Assembly (NCBI GenBank): GCA_025361735.1
Contig: JANYKD010000055.1
Coordinates: 1 to 64,000 of the forward strand
Origin: Phycisphaerales bacterium
Lineage (GTDB): Bacteria; Planctomycetota; Phycisphaerae; Tepidisphaerales; Tepidisphaeraceae
DNA: 64,000 bases
Direction: 5' to 3'
Shown here: piece by piece, positions 18,227-27,925 of the stretch
Position numbering within the stretch: the first letter of the stretch is position 1
Layout: every line of letters begins with the position of its first letter
The notes under the pieces: generated by a model
Seen by the model: the letters and a program-made list of their open reading frames with translations, nothing else
Database searches by the model: none
Told to the model about the DNA's origin: nothing
Position numbers and translations under genes: made by a program

Positions 18227-20059
18227 TCAGAAGAACCCGTACCCAATCATGAAGGCGACCCGGCCGTCGGGCAGGCGTTCGATGTTGGTGATGTAGACGG
18301 GCAGGCCGCCGCCGACTTCGGCGCGGCTGTTGGGGATCGTGTACGGGGTGAAGGAATGGTTGGAGACGCTGGGGAATGGGACCGCGGTGACGAACGTGGA
18401 TGGGCCGCCGGGGCCGTCGAGGCCGTGGCTTTCTTCGAGCTTGAGCCGGCCGCGGGTCACCGGCCAAATCAGCAGGCCGTCGGCCGGGAGGGCGCGGTCG
18501 AAGCCGATCCGGCGGCGGTTCTCCAGCAGGAAATATTCGCTGCCATCCTCGCGGGCGAGCACCTTGAAACATTCCTTCGCTGAGTTCTCAACCGGAGAGA
18601 GAATGAGTTTTTGTTTCACGCGCGGGTCGATGACCGTGGGCGTGAGCCAGCCAAGTTGTTGTTTGCACCAGGCGCCCATGTGCTCGGGTTCGCCGTCGGG
18701 GTGCTGCACGGACATCAGGCACCACATGCCCAGGCCTTCGCTGCCGGGGTTTTCCGGGCGGGCGTAGAGGTCGGGGAGGCTGAGCATGTGGCCGAATTCG
18801 TGGCAGAAAGTGCTGATGTTGCTCATCTTGTCGCCGCCCTCGGGCATGATGAAGAAGGTCCAGCGGCGGTTCTGGTGCGTGAAATTGCCCTTGTGCGGCC
18901 AGTAGAGATTGCCGCGATTGGTCTGGATTCTGCCGCCGGAATAGATGAAGCAGAGGCCGTCGAAATCCTTGAGAGCTTCCTTGCCTTCGCGAACGAGGAA
19001 CTTGTCGAGGACCTCGCTGAGCAGAATGCTGTCGCCGCCGGTGCCCTGGCCGTAATCGGCGCGTTTCTTGGAGACCTCGACGGCGTCGAAGACCTTGCCT
19101 TCGACGTGGAACGCGCCGCAGGATTGCTCGAGGTAGTAGTCGTTGACGCTGCCGTAGACTTTCTGGCCTGTGGCGCTGGATGTGGTGTACGTGTGTTTGC
19201 TGAAGAGCGAGGAGTCCCAGTCGGCGAGGGTGATCTTCGGATTGTGTTTGGCGTCGGGGTACTCGATGCCGATGACGGCCAGGCGATAGGCGGGCTTCTT
19301 CCAGTAACCGACTTCGCGGCCGGCCTGGCGGTTGCGGGTCGGGGCGTTGTCGGCGGCCAGCTTGAGCTTGAACTGCTGCACCTGGCCATCGCGCTGGATG
19401 CGCAGCGCGAGAACCTGGCCGGGAGCGCGCGTGGCCAGCAGATCGGTCACTTCCTGCCTGATGCCGACGGGCTGGCCATCAACATCGACGACGACATCGC
19501 CCGCGTGTACGCCCGCGTCGGCGGCCGGCTGGTTGGGGGTTACCTTGTCGATCAGCACGCCATCTTTGTTGGGCGTATCGGCCAGTTGCACGCCCATGAC
19601 GGCGCGGATGGCGCTGAGTTTCAGCGGCCGGCTGGCGGCATCGAGCAGGGCAAAGGTCTCAAGCTCGCGGGATTGGCGCTCGAGGACGAGCTGCAGTTTA
19701 TCGCCGGGCAGACGCGACATGACGGCGTCGGCGAGTGCGTCGGGCTTGTCCACGGACTTGGCGGCGACACGCAGCAGGAGATCGCCGGCTCGGATATCGG
19801 CCTTGGCGGCGGGCGAGGCGGGATCGACGGCGTCGACGCGCAGTTTGCCGGCCGGGGTGCGGGTCACCTCAACGCCGAGATAGGGCACGACGCCCTCATC
19901 GCGCGGAGGGACAGCGCGGATCTCGCCTTTCACGGCGGTGTCCACGGTGCGATAGTCGGCCCATTTGCCCGTGGGCTGGGTCGACGGCCGGGTCGTCGGG
20001 GCCGCGGCGATGCTGGCGATGAGCATTGTGGCGAGGCAGGCGATGCAAATTGGTTTCAT
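18227..20059 (-). CDS. Secreted M6-type zinc metalloprotease with N-terminal tandem PDZ domains
   Basis: Signal peptide MKPICIACLATMLIASIAAAPTT; two PDZ stretches (VDPASPAAKADIRAGDLLLRV; VTPNQPAADAGVHAGDVVVDVDGQPV); HEFGHMLSLPDLY zinc motif and CLMSVQHPDGEPEHMGAWCKQQLGW. Confidence 0.82.
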   Translation of the reverse strand: MKPICIACLATMLIASIAAAPTTRPSTQPTGKWADYRTVDTAVKGEIRAVPPRDEGVVPYLGVEVTRTPAGKLRVDAVDPASPAAKADIRAGDLLLRVAAKSVDKPDALADAVMSRLPGDKLQLVLERQSRELETFALLDAASRPLKLSAIRAVMGVQLADTPNKDGVLIDKVTPNQPAADAGVHAGDVVVDVDGQPVGIRQEVTDLLATRAPGQVLALRIQRDGQVQQFKLKLAADNAPTRNRQAGREVGYWKKPAYRLAVIGIEYPDAKHNPKITLADWDSSLFSKHTYTTSSATGQKVYGSVNDYYLEQSCGAFHVEGKVFDAVEVSKKRADYGQGTGGDSILLSEVLDKFLVREGKEALKDFDGLCFIYSGGRIQTNRGNLYWPHKGNFTHQNRRWTFFIMPEGGDKMSNISTFCHEFGHMLSLPDLYARPENPGSEGLGMWCLMSVQHPDGEPEHMGAWCKQQLGWLTPTVIDPRVKQKLILSPVENSAKECFKVLAREDGSEYFLLENRRRIGFDRALPADGLLIWPVTRGRLKLEESHGLDGPGGPSTFVTAVPFPSVSNHSFTPYTIPNSRAEVGGGLPVYITNIERLPDGRVAFMIGYGFF

Positions 20060-20140
20060 GGCCGATTTCTCCGAGGTGTCGAGATGTCCGGAGCATGATA
20101 ACACGGAGGGGCGTGTGTGCTCAAACGAGCGGGGCAAGTG

Positions 20141-20212
20141 GGGCCAGCGTCCCCGCTGGCCCGGATTGGCAGTCGGCTCGCGCTGCGGGCAGGCCAGCGG
20201 GGACGCTGGCCC
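20141..20212. repeat. Perfect 21-bp inverted repeat gggccagcgtccccgctggcc ... ggccagcggggacgctggccc
   Basis: Arms 20141-20161 and 20192-20212, each also self-complementary. Confidence 0.85.
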
Positions 20213-20256
20213 TACTCTGGCCAATCCGTCTACAGTATGTTGACAATCGCGATTCT

Positions 20257-21387
20257 TCACCCCTTCACGCGGTATACGTGCACCTGGTATCCATCGAACT
20301 CATCGGCCCAGCCGCCGCTGACTGCCTTGATCGTCCGTTTCTCACCGACGGCTTCCACGTCGCCGGCGGGCAGGCCGGGAACGGTGAAGGTAACCTTGGC
20401 ACGGGCGTCGGTCATGCTGACGGCGAAGATGTAGGTGTCGGAGCTGCCGCGACGCGCCAGCAATGCGACCTCGCCGCCGTCGATCTTCACGCCTTCGATC
20501 GCTGAGCCGTCATTGATCACCTTGGCATACGAACGAATCTCGGCGTTGATTTCGCCCACCTTTTTGGCGATGAGCTCGTCGGCCAGCAGGCCGGCCTCGA
20601 CGAACTTGGGGGCGAACTCGTGCGCGAAATAAGTGATGCCGCGGGCGCCGTGGATGATCGCCATCCAAACTTCGCTGCGCACCTGGTCGGGCGTCGGCCT
20701 GCGGGCGGCGTTGCTGATGTGCGTGGTCTCGATGCAGGCCCAGACGGGCTTCTTCCCGTCGACCCACTGCACCAGCCGCCTGGTGCCATAGCCGACGTAC
20801 CACAACTTTCCGGCGACCTCCTTGCGGTCGTGGGTCACGGGGTAGATGTCGAAGGAAAGAATGTCGCCGGCCTTCACGTACTCGGGATAATCCTCGGGCT
20901 TGTTGGTGCGCACGCCCCGGCCGTGCCAGCCATCCCAGGCGACGGCCTGACCGAGGTTGAGCAGCACGGGCCGGCCCGCGGGATCGCCGGACTTCATGGC
21001 TTTGTAGCGGGCGACGACCTTCTCGGGCGGCACGGGCGGGCCGTAGCCCTTGCCCTTGCCCAGGCTCTGGGCGTTGTCGGGTTCATCCTCCTGAAGCCAG
21101 CCGGCGATCACCTTGTTCCAACGCGGCTTGAGGGCCTCGGCGTTCTGGTCGCAGACGACGTTCATGCCGGCCTTCTCGAGCGCCGTGAGTTGAGCCTCTG
21201 TCGGGCCGTCCCACAGGCCGACATAGGTGTTGATGCCGATGGCCTGATACCTGGCGATGTTGCGAGGTGCCTGGAGCCAGACGGCGATGGGGAAATAGTC
21301 GCCTTTGGCCTCCAGGCCGTCGGCCAGCGCGGCAGACGTCGCGGAGAACAGAAACGCACTGAGCAAGAACGCGGGTGTCAGACGCAT
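20257..21387 (-). CDS. Secreted protein with glycoside-hydrolase-like TIM barrel
   Basis: Signal peptide; GINTYVGLWDGPT, AGWLQEDEPD, DILSFDIYPVTHD, ARGITYFAHEF barrel-type motifs. Confidence 0.6.
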   Translation of the reverse strand: MRLTPAFLLSAFLFSATSAALADGLEAKGDYFPIAVWLQAPRNIARYQAIGINTYVGLWDGPTEAQLTALEKAGMNVVCDQNAEALKPRWNKVIAGWLQEDEPDNAQSLGKGKGYGPPVPPEKVVARYKAMKSGDPAGRPVLLNLGQAVAWDGWHGRGVRTNKPEDYPEYVKAGDILSFDIYPVTHDRKEVAGKLWYVGYGTRRLVQWVDGKKPVWACIETTHISNAARRPTPDQVRSEVWMAIIHGARGITYFAHEFAPKFVEAGLLADELIAKKVGEINAEIRSYAKVINDGSAIEGVKIDGGEVALLARRGSSDTYIFAVSMTDARAKVTFTVPGLPAGDVEAVGEKRTIKAVSGGWADEFDGYQVHVYRVKG

Positions 21388-21572
21388 GAGGCTCCTTTTC
21401 TGCGCAGAGCCGGCTTCAGCGGATGCAGTACGGCGTGGCCACGCACCTGGCGTCGGCTGAGGCAGACTCCACGATGTTCAATAACAACACTGATTGGGAA
21501 CCGTTGCGAAGATGGAAGCAACGGCGGCGACTCACGCTGACATCCAAGAACGCGAGCCGCGCCCGGCAATCA

Positions 21573-21592
21573 GAATGTGTCGGAGTACCGAC
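21573..21592. repeat. 20-bp exact match to intergenic element at 38069-38088 (gaatgtgtcggagtaccgac), followed by atgggcgagacgcccat hairpin
   Basis: Direct comparison. Confidence 0.8.
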
Positions 21593-21696
21593 CGCATGGG
21601 CGAGACGCCCATGCCACGAGATTCTGGCGTCCAGACAGGCTATCCCGGATTCTGCACACGCCCACGGCCCGCGATTGACGATCGCGGCCACAGCGC

Positions 21697-23601
21697 ATGG
21701 CCGTCTCGATTGTACAGAGGTTGATGCAATTGTCCGGATGTACCAAGACTCGACGCAGAACCTGTTGCGAAGCGCTCCGCCGCTTCGCGCCAGCGCGCCT
21801 CCGTGCCTTCGTGCCTGCCCTGCTGGCCGCTGGCCTGCTGGCCGGGTGCGCGCCCGACGATTACCGCAACTGGGCCGACATGCAGGTTGAGAAACTGCTG
21901 GCCGATCGCGAGAAGCAGACGATTGATTATCTTCCGGACTCGGCGCGGCCGGTGGGCGAGCCGACGACCCGGCCGATGAAGCCGGCGTACGAGAAGATTC
22001 CATTCACGCGGATTGCCCCGCCGGCGGACTCGCCGATGGAGCGGCGCGTGGCGCATCCCAGTTTCGGCCCGCTGGGACCGGACGTGAGATTGCACACGGC
22101 ACCGCGCGTGGAATCGGATCGCAGCGGCATGGAGATCCTGCAGAAGCGGCTCAACGCCGAGGCGGCGCTCGGGCCCGCAGGTCCGGGCGAAGAGGGAATG
22201 GCACTGGATCTGTTCGGAAGTATCGCGTACGCCGTGCGGCACAGCCGGGCCTACCAGAACACGATGGACGACCTGTACATATCCGCACTGGATGTCACGC
22301 TGCAACGGCATCTGTTCGAGCCATCGCCGTTTGCCAGTTCGCGGCTGGAGTACGGCGGCGCGGACAGCCCCGAGCCCAAGGTGGGCTACGAGTCGGCGAT
22401 ACGGGTGATTAACACCGCGGGTGTGAACCAGAAACTGCCCTACGGCGGCACGATGACGGCATCCGTTGTACACAATTTTGTGGAGACGCTGACCGGAGCG
22501 GCCGAAGACGGGAACTCGGCGCAGGCGACACTGACCGGATCGATCCCGCTGCTGCGCGGGTTTGGCATGGTGAACCTGGAGCCGTTGATCCAGTCGGAGC
22601 GAAACCTGGTCTACCAGGTGAGGACATTCGACGACTTCAGGCGGGGCTTTGTGGTCAGCGTGGCCCAGCAGTATTTCCAGTTGGTATCGTCGCAGCAGTC
22701 GGTGCTGAACCGGCGGTTGAACCTGCGCAATCTCGATGAATTGACCGAGCGCACGCGGGCTCTCTATGACAACGGCCGGATCAGTTTCCTCGAAGTGCAG
22801 CGGGCCCTGCAGTCGAGGCTGTCGGCCGAATCGTCGCTGATCAACGCCGAGGAGTCGTACGCGGCGGCACTGGACAATTTCAAGATTCTCCTGGGCATGC
22901 CGCCGACCCAGCCGCTGGACGTGGTGGCGGTGACCATGGATACGCAGTCGCCGCAGATAGACACGAACGAGGCGATTCGTCTGGCCGAGCAGTACCGGCT
23001 GGATTTGCAGACGGCGATGGACAAGATCGAGGATGCGCGACGAGGCGTAAAGAATGCGGAGAACGGGCTGCTGCCGGATCTGAACGCGGATGCGAAGGTA
23101 ACGGCGGGCGATTCAAGCAATGTCACCAGCATCGAGCTGGACCGGCGCACGGCCGACTATCAGGCGGGAATCACCTTGAACCTGCCGCTGGACAAGCTGG
23201 CCGAACGGAATGTTTACCGCCGGGCATTGATCAGCCTGAACCAGAGCAATCGGGCGGTGGTTTCGCTGCACGACAAGATCGTCTCCGAGGTGCGCGACTC
23301 GCTGCGGCAGATCCGCGCGGCTGAGATCAACCTGAAGATCCAGAAACGCGGGATCGAGCTGGCCGAGAAACGTCTGGAGTTCTCCAATGAACTGCTGAAG
23401 CAGGGCAAGATCACAGCGCGCGACATCGTCGATGCACAACAGTCGTTGCTGGATGCGCAGGACGCGTATGAAATCGCGCGCTCGAGCCTGCAGACGCTGA
23501 CCCTGTCGTTCATGCAGGCCACCGGCACGCTGCGCGTGGACGCCGAGGCCGGGGCGATCGGACGGGCGATGGATCGCAAGGGGCCGATGGGACAGAAATA
23601 G
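21697..23601 (+). CDS. TolC-family outer membrane efflux lipoprotein
   Basis: Lipobox LLAAGLLAGC; long alpha-helical TolC repeats (NLRNLDELTERTRALYDNGRISFLEVQRALQSRLSAESSLINAEESYAAALDNFKILLGMPP). Confidence 0.85.
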   Translation: MAVSIVQRLMQLSGCTKTRRRTCCEALRRFAPARLRAFVPALLAAGLLAGCAPDDYRNWADMQVEKLLADREKQTIDYLPDSARPVGEPTTRPMKPAYEKIPFTRIAPPADSPMERRVAHPSFGPLGPDVRLHTAPRVESDRSGMEILQKRLNAEAALGPAGPGEEGMALDLFGSIAYAVRHSRAYQNTMDDLYISALDVTLQRHLFEPSPFASSRLEYGGADSPEPKVGYESAIRVINTAGVNQKLPYGGTMTASVVHNFVETLTGAAEDGNSAQATLTGSIPLLRGFGMVNLEPLIQSERNLVYQVRTFDDFRRGFVVSVAQQYFQLVSSQQSVLNRRLNLRNLDELTERTRALYDNGRISFLEVQRALQSRLSAESSLINAEESYAAALDNFKILLGMPPTQPLDVVAVTMDTQSPQIDTNEAIRLAEQYRLDLQTAMDKIEDARRGVKNAENGLLPDLNADAKVTAGDSSNVTSIELDRRTADYQAGITLNLPLDKLAERNVYRRALISLNQSNRAVVSLHDKIVSEVRDSLRQIRAAEINLKIQKRGIELAEKRLEFSNELLKQGKITARDIVDAQQSLLDAQDAYEIARSSLQTLTLSFMQATGTLRVDAEAGAIGRAMDRKGPMGQK

Positions 23602-23622
23602 ACGCGTTTGTGGTCGCGACGC

Positions 23623-24885
23623 TTACCCCTGTTCGTACAAGGCGAGTTTGCCGAGGTGATTCAGGAACACGCGCACATCGCCATCCTGGGAAACGACGAT
23701 GGCCATCGTTCCCGGGCATTTGTGGCAGATGCCGGCCGCGGAATTGTGCCGCTCGCCGGTCTGCTCCAGCAGCCGGGGGATGTCGGGGTCCGGCTGCCCC
23801 GTGATGGGATTGATACATGCCTCGATGGTCGGGCCGGAGGAGTCCCGCTTAAGCCGGACGCCGAACGCCCGCAGGTCGAATTCCGGGCCGAAGACCACGG
23901 CACCGTCAACCCGGGTCAGGCCAGCCGTGAGGCGAATGGCCTGTTCGAGCGGCCCGAAGAGTTTCTCGGTGGCACCGGTGCCATGATCGCCATCGTTTCT
24001 TACCTGGTCGTACAACGCAGTCACGAACTCGGCCGCGAATCGCCCCACGGGAAACACCACGCGGCGCGCGGGGCTGATCTCCATCTGGTCCTCGACGCCC
24101 TCGGCCTGTGTGAACATGAGGCAGCCGCCATGTCCCCAGCGGACCATGTCGCCAATCACCCTGTCGCAGAATTCGCAGAGGACATCCTCCACGATTCGAG
24201 CTTCGGGCTGGGATGCCTCTTCCTCGCCCAGAAGCCGTTGGGCGATGGTCGCGAAACCGCTCCAGATCCGGTGCCACGGCACGGGTCCGTTTCCGGCCGT
24301 CAGGATCCGCCCCGACCGCAATTCGAAATGCCCCAGGTCCTCTTCGACAATGAGGTTGCCCGGATCGCATATGGTGATGCGCATGCCGTCGACGAGCCGG
24401 CGCAGCGTTGGAAACAACCCCCCGGCCAGATTGTGCAGCTTCCACAACTGGTGAAGGTCGAGGATTCCCACGATATCAACGCGCTCGCCGTCACAGGCAA
24501 GCAGCAGCGCCGCGTCGGGATAAGACGTGGCCGGAGCCAGCGCACGCAGGGTCGACACGGCCTTGGAGAGCGGTTCGTTCTCCAGCGAGATCGGGTCGCG
24601 CAGCATCATGGCCAGGGGGCGCAAGACGTCGATCTTCTCCTTGGGCGGAGCATAAAGAACGCATCGAGTCGGCCGGCCTTCGTCCTTGGTGAGACTCGCG
24701 GCAAAGGCCACGGAGAGGAGGTTGTCGATGGCCGATTCCGAAAGGCTGGCGGCGAGGAAAAACCCCTTGGGCCCCTCGGACGCGGCGAACTGGCGGAAAT
24801 CGACGAGTACGCGCGCCAGTTCGGCGGGTCCGCACATCTCGGGCAGATCCCTGGGGGGTGTCCAATATCCTTGACTGATACGCAT
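23623..24885 (-). CDS. DAC-fold (DisA_N-like) domain protein, probably catalytically degenerate sensor
   Basis: C-terminal DGAVVFGPEFDLRAFGVRL and GERHNSAAGICHKCPGTMAIVVSQDGDVRVF parallel DGA and GxRHRxAxG...VVSEExGxI motifs of diadenylate cyclases, but RHR is RHN. Confidence 0.7.
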   Translation of the reverse strand: MRISQGYWTPPRDLPEMCGPAELARVLVDFRQFAASEGPKGFFLAASLSESAIDNLLSVAFAASLTKDEGRPTRCVLYAPPKEKIDVLRPLAMMLRDPISLENEPLSKAVSTLRALAPATSYPDAALLLACDGERVDIVGILDLHQLWKLHNLAGGLFPTLRRLVDGMRITICDPGNLIVEEDLGHFELRSGRILTAGNGPVPWHRIWSGFATIAQRLLGEEEASQPEARIVEDVLCEFCDRVIGDMVRWGHGGCLMFTQAEGVEDQMEISPARRVVFPVGRFAAEFVTALYDQVRNDGDHGTGATEKLFGPLEQAIRLTAGLTRVDGAVVFGPEFDLRAFGVRLKRDSSGPTIEACINPITGQPDPDIPRLLEQTGERHNSAAGICHKCPGTMAIVVSQDGDVRVFLNHLGKLALYEQG

Positions 24886-25019
24886 GTAGGTCTCGTTTAC
24901 AGCATAGCATAGGGCGCGGCGGAAACCCAAGGCCACACCTGCATCCAGAAATGGCGGAACATGTTACAATGGAACCCGACTGGGAATAGTACAAAGGAAC
25001 TCGACAGGGAACTGAGCAT

Positions 25020-25898
25020 ATGAATATCCAGCAGTTGCTCGATGCGCCGCCTTCACAACAAGTAGGGAAGGCACTCATGGACTGGGCGAGGGATCTCCCT
25101 GGGCGGATTCTCCGGGGAGACATGATGATTGGCATACTCTCAGTGGACGACGTGGGACTGGCGCCGAAGGCGATGAGAAAGGCATGGGAGTGCGGCATCA
25201 AGGAGGCACTGCTGGACTTGGGTAACTGGCTGGCCTCGCCGCCGTATGGCGACCCTGATCCGGCGGGGGCACGCACGGCATTTCGCGAGGCGATTGGGGC
25301 GGGGGTTCCCGGCGCGAAGCTTCGGTATGTAGAGTTTCTGTGGTTCTACTGCCGGGATACCGCGACTGTCACGGAACAACGCGAAGCGTTTGAAATGGTG
25401 GACGCGTTGGCGAAAGACGGAGAGGACACGGGCCGCGTGTTCTATGTATTGGGGCTGCTGACATGCCAAGGCTTTGGGGCTCAGGCTGACCCGGTGCGGG
25501 CGTGCGAACTTCAGACGAAGGCGGCGGAAATGGGCGACGCTGACGCCATGTTCGAGGCATATATTTATCACGAGATGGGGATGGGAGTCGAGAAGGATTC
25601 AGGCACGGCGATGAGATATCTTCAACGCGCTGCCGAGAAGGGTCACGGCCGCGGGATGTACAACCTGGCGGCGTACCTGGCAACGGGACGGGGGATGCCG
25701 AAGGATCTGGTTAAGGCGGCGGAATGGTACACTCGGGCGGCGGAGGCCGGCAACGTCCGGGCAACGCTGAATCTGGCGATGATGTACGCCAAGGGCGAAG
25801 GAGTGAAGAAGAACTTGGAACAAGCAAAGCAACTCTTCGACGAGGCGGATTACATGGGCCTGGACGTGAGCGGGGCGCGGGCTTCAGTTGGGTTGTAG
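25020..25898 (+). CDS. Sel1-like repeat protein
   Basis: Repeats AEMGDADAMFEAYIYHEMGMGVEKDSGTAMRYLQRAAEKGHGRGMYNLAAYLATGRGMPKDLVKAAEWYTRAAEAGNVRATLNLAMMYAKGEGVKKNLEQAKQL. Confidence 0.9.
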   Translation: MNIQQLLDAPPSQQVGKALMDWARDLPGRILRGDMMIGILSVDDVGLAPKAMRKAWECGIKEALLDLGNWLASPPYGDPDPAGARTAFREAIGAGVPGAKLRYVEFLWFYCRDTATVTEQREAFEMVDALAKDGEDTGRVFYVLGLLTCQGFGAQADPVRACELQTKAAEMGDADAMFEAYIYHEMGMGVEKDSGTAMRYLQRAAEKGHGRGMYNLAAYLATGRGMPKDLVKAAEWYTRAAEAGNVRATLNLAMMYAKGEGVKKNLEQAKQLFDEADYMGLDVSGARASVGL

Positions 25899-25962
25899 GA
25901 CAAAGGAGGTTGCCAGCAACGAAATGGTCGGCCATGCGGACCCAACAGCAGCGAGCCAGCAC

Positions 25963-26919
25963 TCACTCCATTGTCAGCAATACCTTCAGAATCCCCGGCC
26001 GGGCGGCCAGGGCCATCGCTTCGACTCCTTGCTCCAGGCGCATCCGCCGGTGAATCAGGGATATCACGTCAATCTGGCGGGCGAGCAGAGCTTTGATGGC
26101 GTCCTTGAACGGGCCGCAGCGCGAGCCGACTACCGTGATCTCGTCGATCACGAGCGGAGCGAGGTTCAGCGGCTTGCCACCGGCGAAGGTGCTCTTGAGA
26201 ACCAGCGTGCCGCGCGGGCGGACCATCTGCATGGCGATCTCGAAACTCTCGGCCGAGCCGGTGCAATCGATCACCACGTCCTGGTCGTGACGGGGAACGA
26301 TGTCGGCCAGCGGGCGGGAACGGATCGACCATTTCTCGCACAGGGCGAGTTTCTCGGGGTGTTTGCCGATCAGGCGGACGGGGGCGCCGGTGGTTTGCAG
26401 AACCTGGGCCACGAGCAGGCCCAGCCGGCCATCGCCCAGAACCGTCACCCAACGACGGCTGTCGAGCTTGACCTGCTTGAGAATCTGAAACGCGGCGGCC
26501 AGCGGTTCGACGAAGACGGCCTGGTCATTGTCGACGGCGTCGGGGATGAGGTGCAGGTTGGTGGCGGGGAGACGGACGTGATCGGCGAAGGTGCCGTTGT
26601 GATTGAGAATGCCCAGAACGCTGCGACCGCGGCAGTGCGAGGAGAGGCCGGCCATGCAGAGGTCGCAGCGGCCGCAGACGATGTTGATTTCGCCGCAGAC
26701 GCGTTTGCCGACGAGGTTCTTGTCGGGAGAGTCGAGCACCTGGCCGACGAATTCGTGGCCGAGGATGCCGTTGAAGGCCATGTAGCCCTTGCAGATTTCC
26801 AGATCCGTGGAACAGATGCCGGCCTTGATGACGCGGATGAGGGTGTCGCCTTCGGCCGGTGGCGGTTCGGCGGCGCGGGTGTCGAAGGAGAGGGAGTTGT
26901 TGAAGCGTAATGCTCGCAT
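25963..26919 (-). CDS. Zinc-dependent medium-chain alcohol dehydrogenase
   Basis: GICSTDLEICKGYMAFNGILGHEFVGQV; CGEINIVCGRCDLCMAGLSSHC structural zinc site. Confidence 0.9.
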   Translation of the reverse strand: MRALRFNNSLSFDTRAAEPPPAEGDTLIRVIKAGICSTDLEICKGYMAFNGILGHEFVGQVLDSPDKNLVGKRVCGEINIVCGRCDLCMAGLSSHCRGRSVLGILNHNGTFADHVRLPATNLHLIPDAVDNDQAVFVEPLAAAFQILKQVKLDSRRWVTVLGDGRLGLLVAQVLQTTGAPVRLIGKHPEKLALCEKWSIRSRPLADIVPRHDQDVVIDCTGSAESFEIAMQMVRPRGTLVLKSTFAGGKPLNLAPLVIDEITVVGSRCGPFKDAIKALLARQIDVISLIHRRMRLEQGVEAMALAARPGILKVLLTME

Positions 26920-26924
26920 TAGTC

Positions 26925-27050
26925 AGTAGTCCGTAGTCAGTGGTCCGTAGTGGGCAGCGAGCGATCGGCAATCGGTGATCAGTCATCGGTCATGCGTAAC
27001 CTGTGGTTGATGCTTGCTACTGACTACTGACCACGGACTACGAACTATCC
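26925..27050. repeat. Inverted low-complexity repeat (cagtagtccgtagtcagtggtccgtag ... ctactgactactgaccacggactac)
   Basis: Reverse-complementary blocks at about 26929-26951 and 27024-27047. Confidence 0.75.
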
Positions 27051-27842
27051 GAACGGCTTCTCCGACTTGGTGAGATGCTGCAGCCAGGCGGCCTGGTCCC
27101 AAGCGTAGTCCTGGCCGGTCATCAGTTTCAGGGTCCAGCGGGCCTGCCAGGCGAGGCCGAAATTGCGGTCGCGGAGCAGGCCGATGATCGCCTGGGCTGA
27201 CTCGGCTTTCTTGTAGTGTCGCAGGGCATCGACACAGGCGATGCGCACGTCGATGTTTTCCTCGGCGTTCTTGAGATGCTGGATGAGCGGCTCCATGGCC
27301 TTGGCGTCGGGCATGTTGGCCAGGGCCTTGGCGGCCTCGAGGCGGACCAGTTCGTGTTTGTCGTCCAGCGCCTTGATGTAGAGCGGAGTCTGATCGGCAC
27401 AGCGAGCGCGATTGAGGGCACGAAGGGCGATCGAGCGGACGAGATGTTCCTCGTCGGACTTGACCATTTCCGCGTAATACTTGGTGTAGGGCTCTTCGCG
27501 GCCCCACTCGCGCTTGGAGAGATACATCACCGCCTGGCGGCGCCGGTCGGGGTAGGCCGGGTTCAGCAGTTCCTTGGCGGCGTTGAAGGGCGAATCGTTG
27601 GTGATCCAGTAGTAGATGCGGACGAAGGAATCCCAAATGCCCTGATTGAGCTTGTCGGTGACGGACCAGCCACCGGCGCCTTCGCGCTGGGTTTCGGACT
27701 TGGCACGCTCGGCGTCGATCGCCTGGGCCTGCTTCCAGATCTGGTCGTTGAATGGTTCCTGGACGCGGATGTCGGGCTTCTCTTTGGAGCAACCGACCAG
27801 CAGCATTCCGGCCAAGATCACGGCGCAGTTGATTCGACGCAT
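27045..27842 (-). CDS. HEAT-repeat lipoprotein
   Basis: Lipobox LAGMLLVGC; HEAT motifs HELVRLEAAKALANMPDAKAMEPLIQHLKNAEENIDVRIACVDALRHYK. Confidence 0.8.
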   Translation of the reverse strand: MRRINCAVILAGMLLVGCSKEKPDIRVQEPFNDQIWKQAQAIDAERAKSETQREGAGGWSVTDKLNQGIWDSFVRIYYWITNDSPFNAAKELLNPAYPDRRRQAVMYLSKREWGREEPYTKYYAEMVKSDEEHLVRSIALRALNRARCADQTPLYIKALDDKHELVRLEAAKALANMPDAKAMEPLIQHLKNAEENIDVRIACVDALRHYKKAESAQAIIGLLRDRNFGLAWQARWTLKLMTGQDYAWDQAAWLQHLTKSEKPFG

Positions 27843-27925
27843 AGCTTCCCGGTTCTGGGGACCGCGCAAAGGCAAACGCCCGGCGCCGTCCGGTCTTACT
27901 TGCGACCGCGATGTCCGAGCAAGGG

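Noticed and set aside
18611-20098. 495-aa plus-strand ORF
   Set aside because: Shadow of the M6 protease gene; no recognisable motifs
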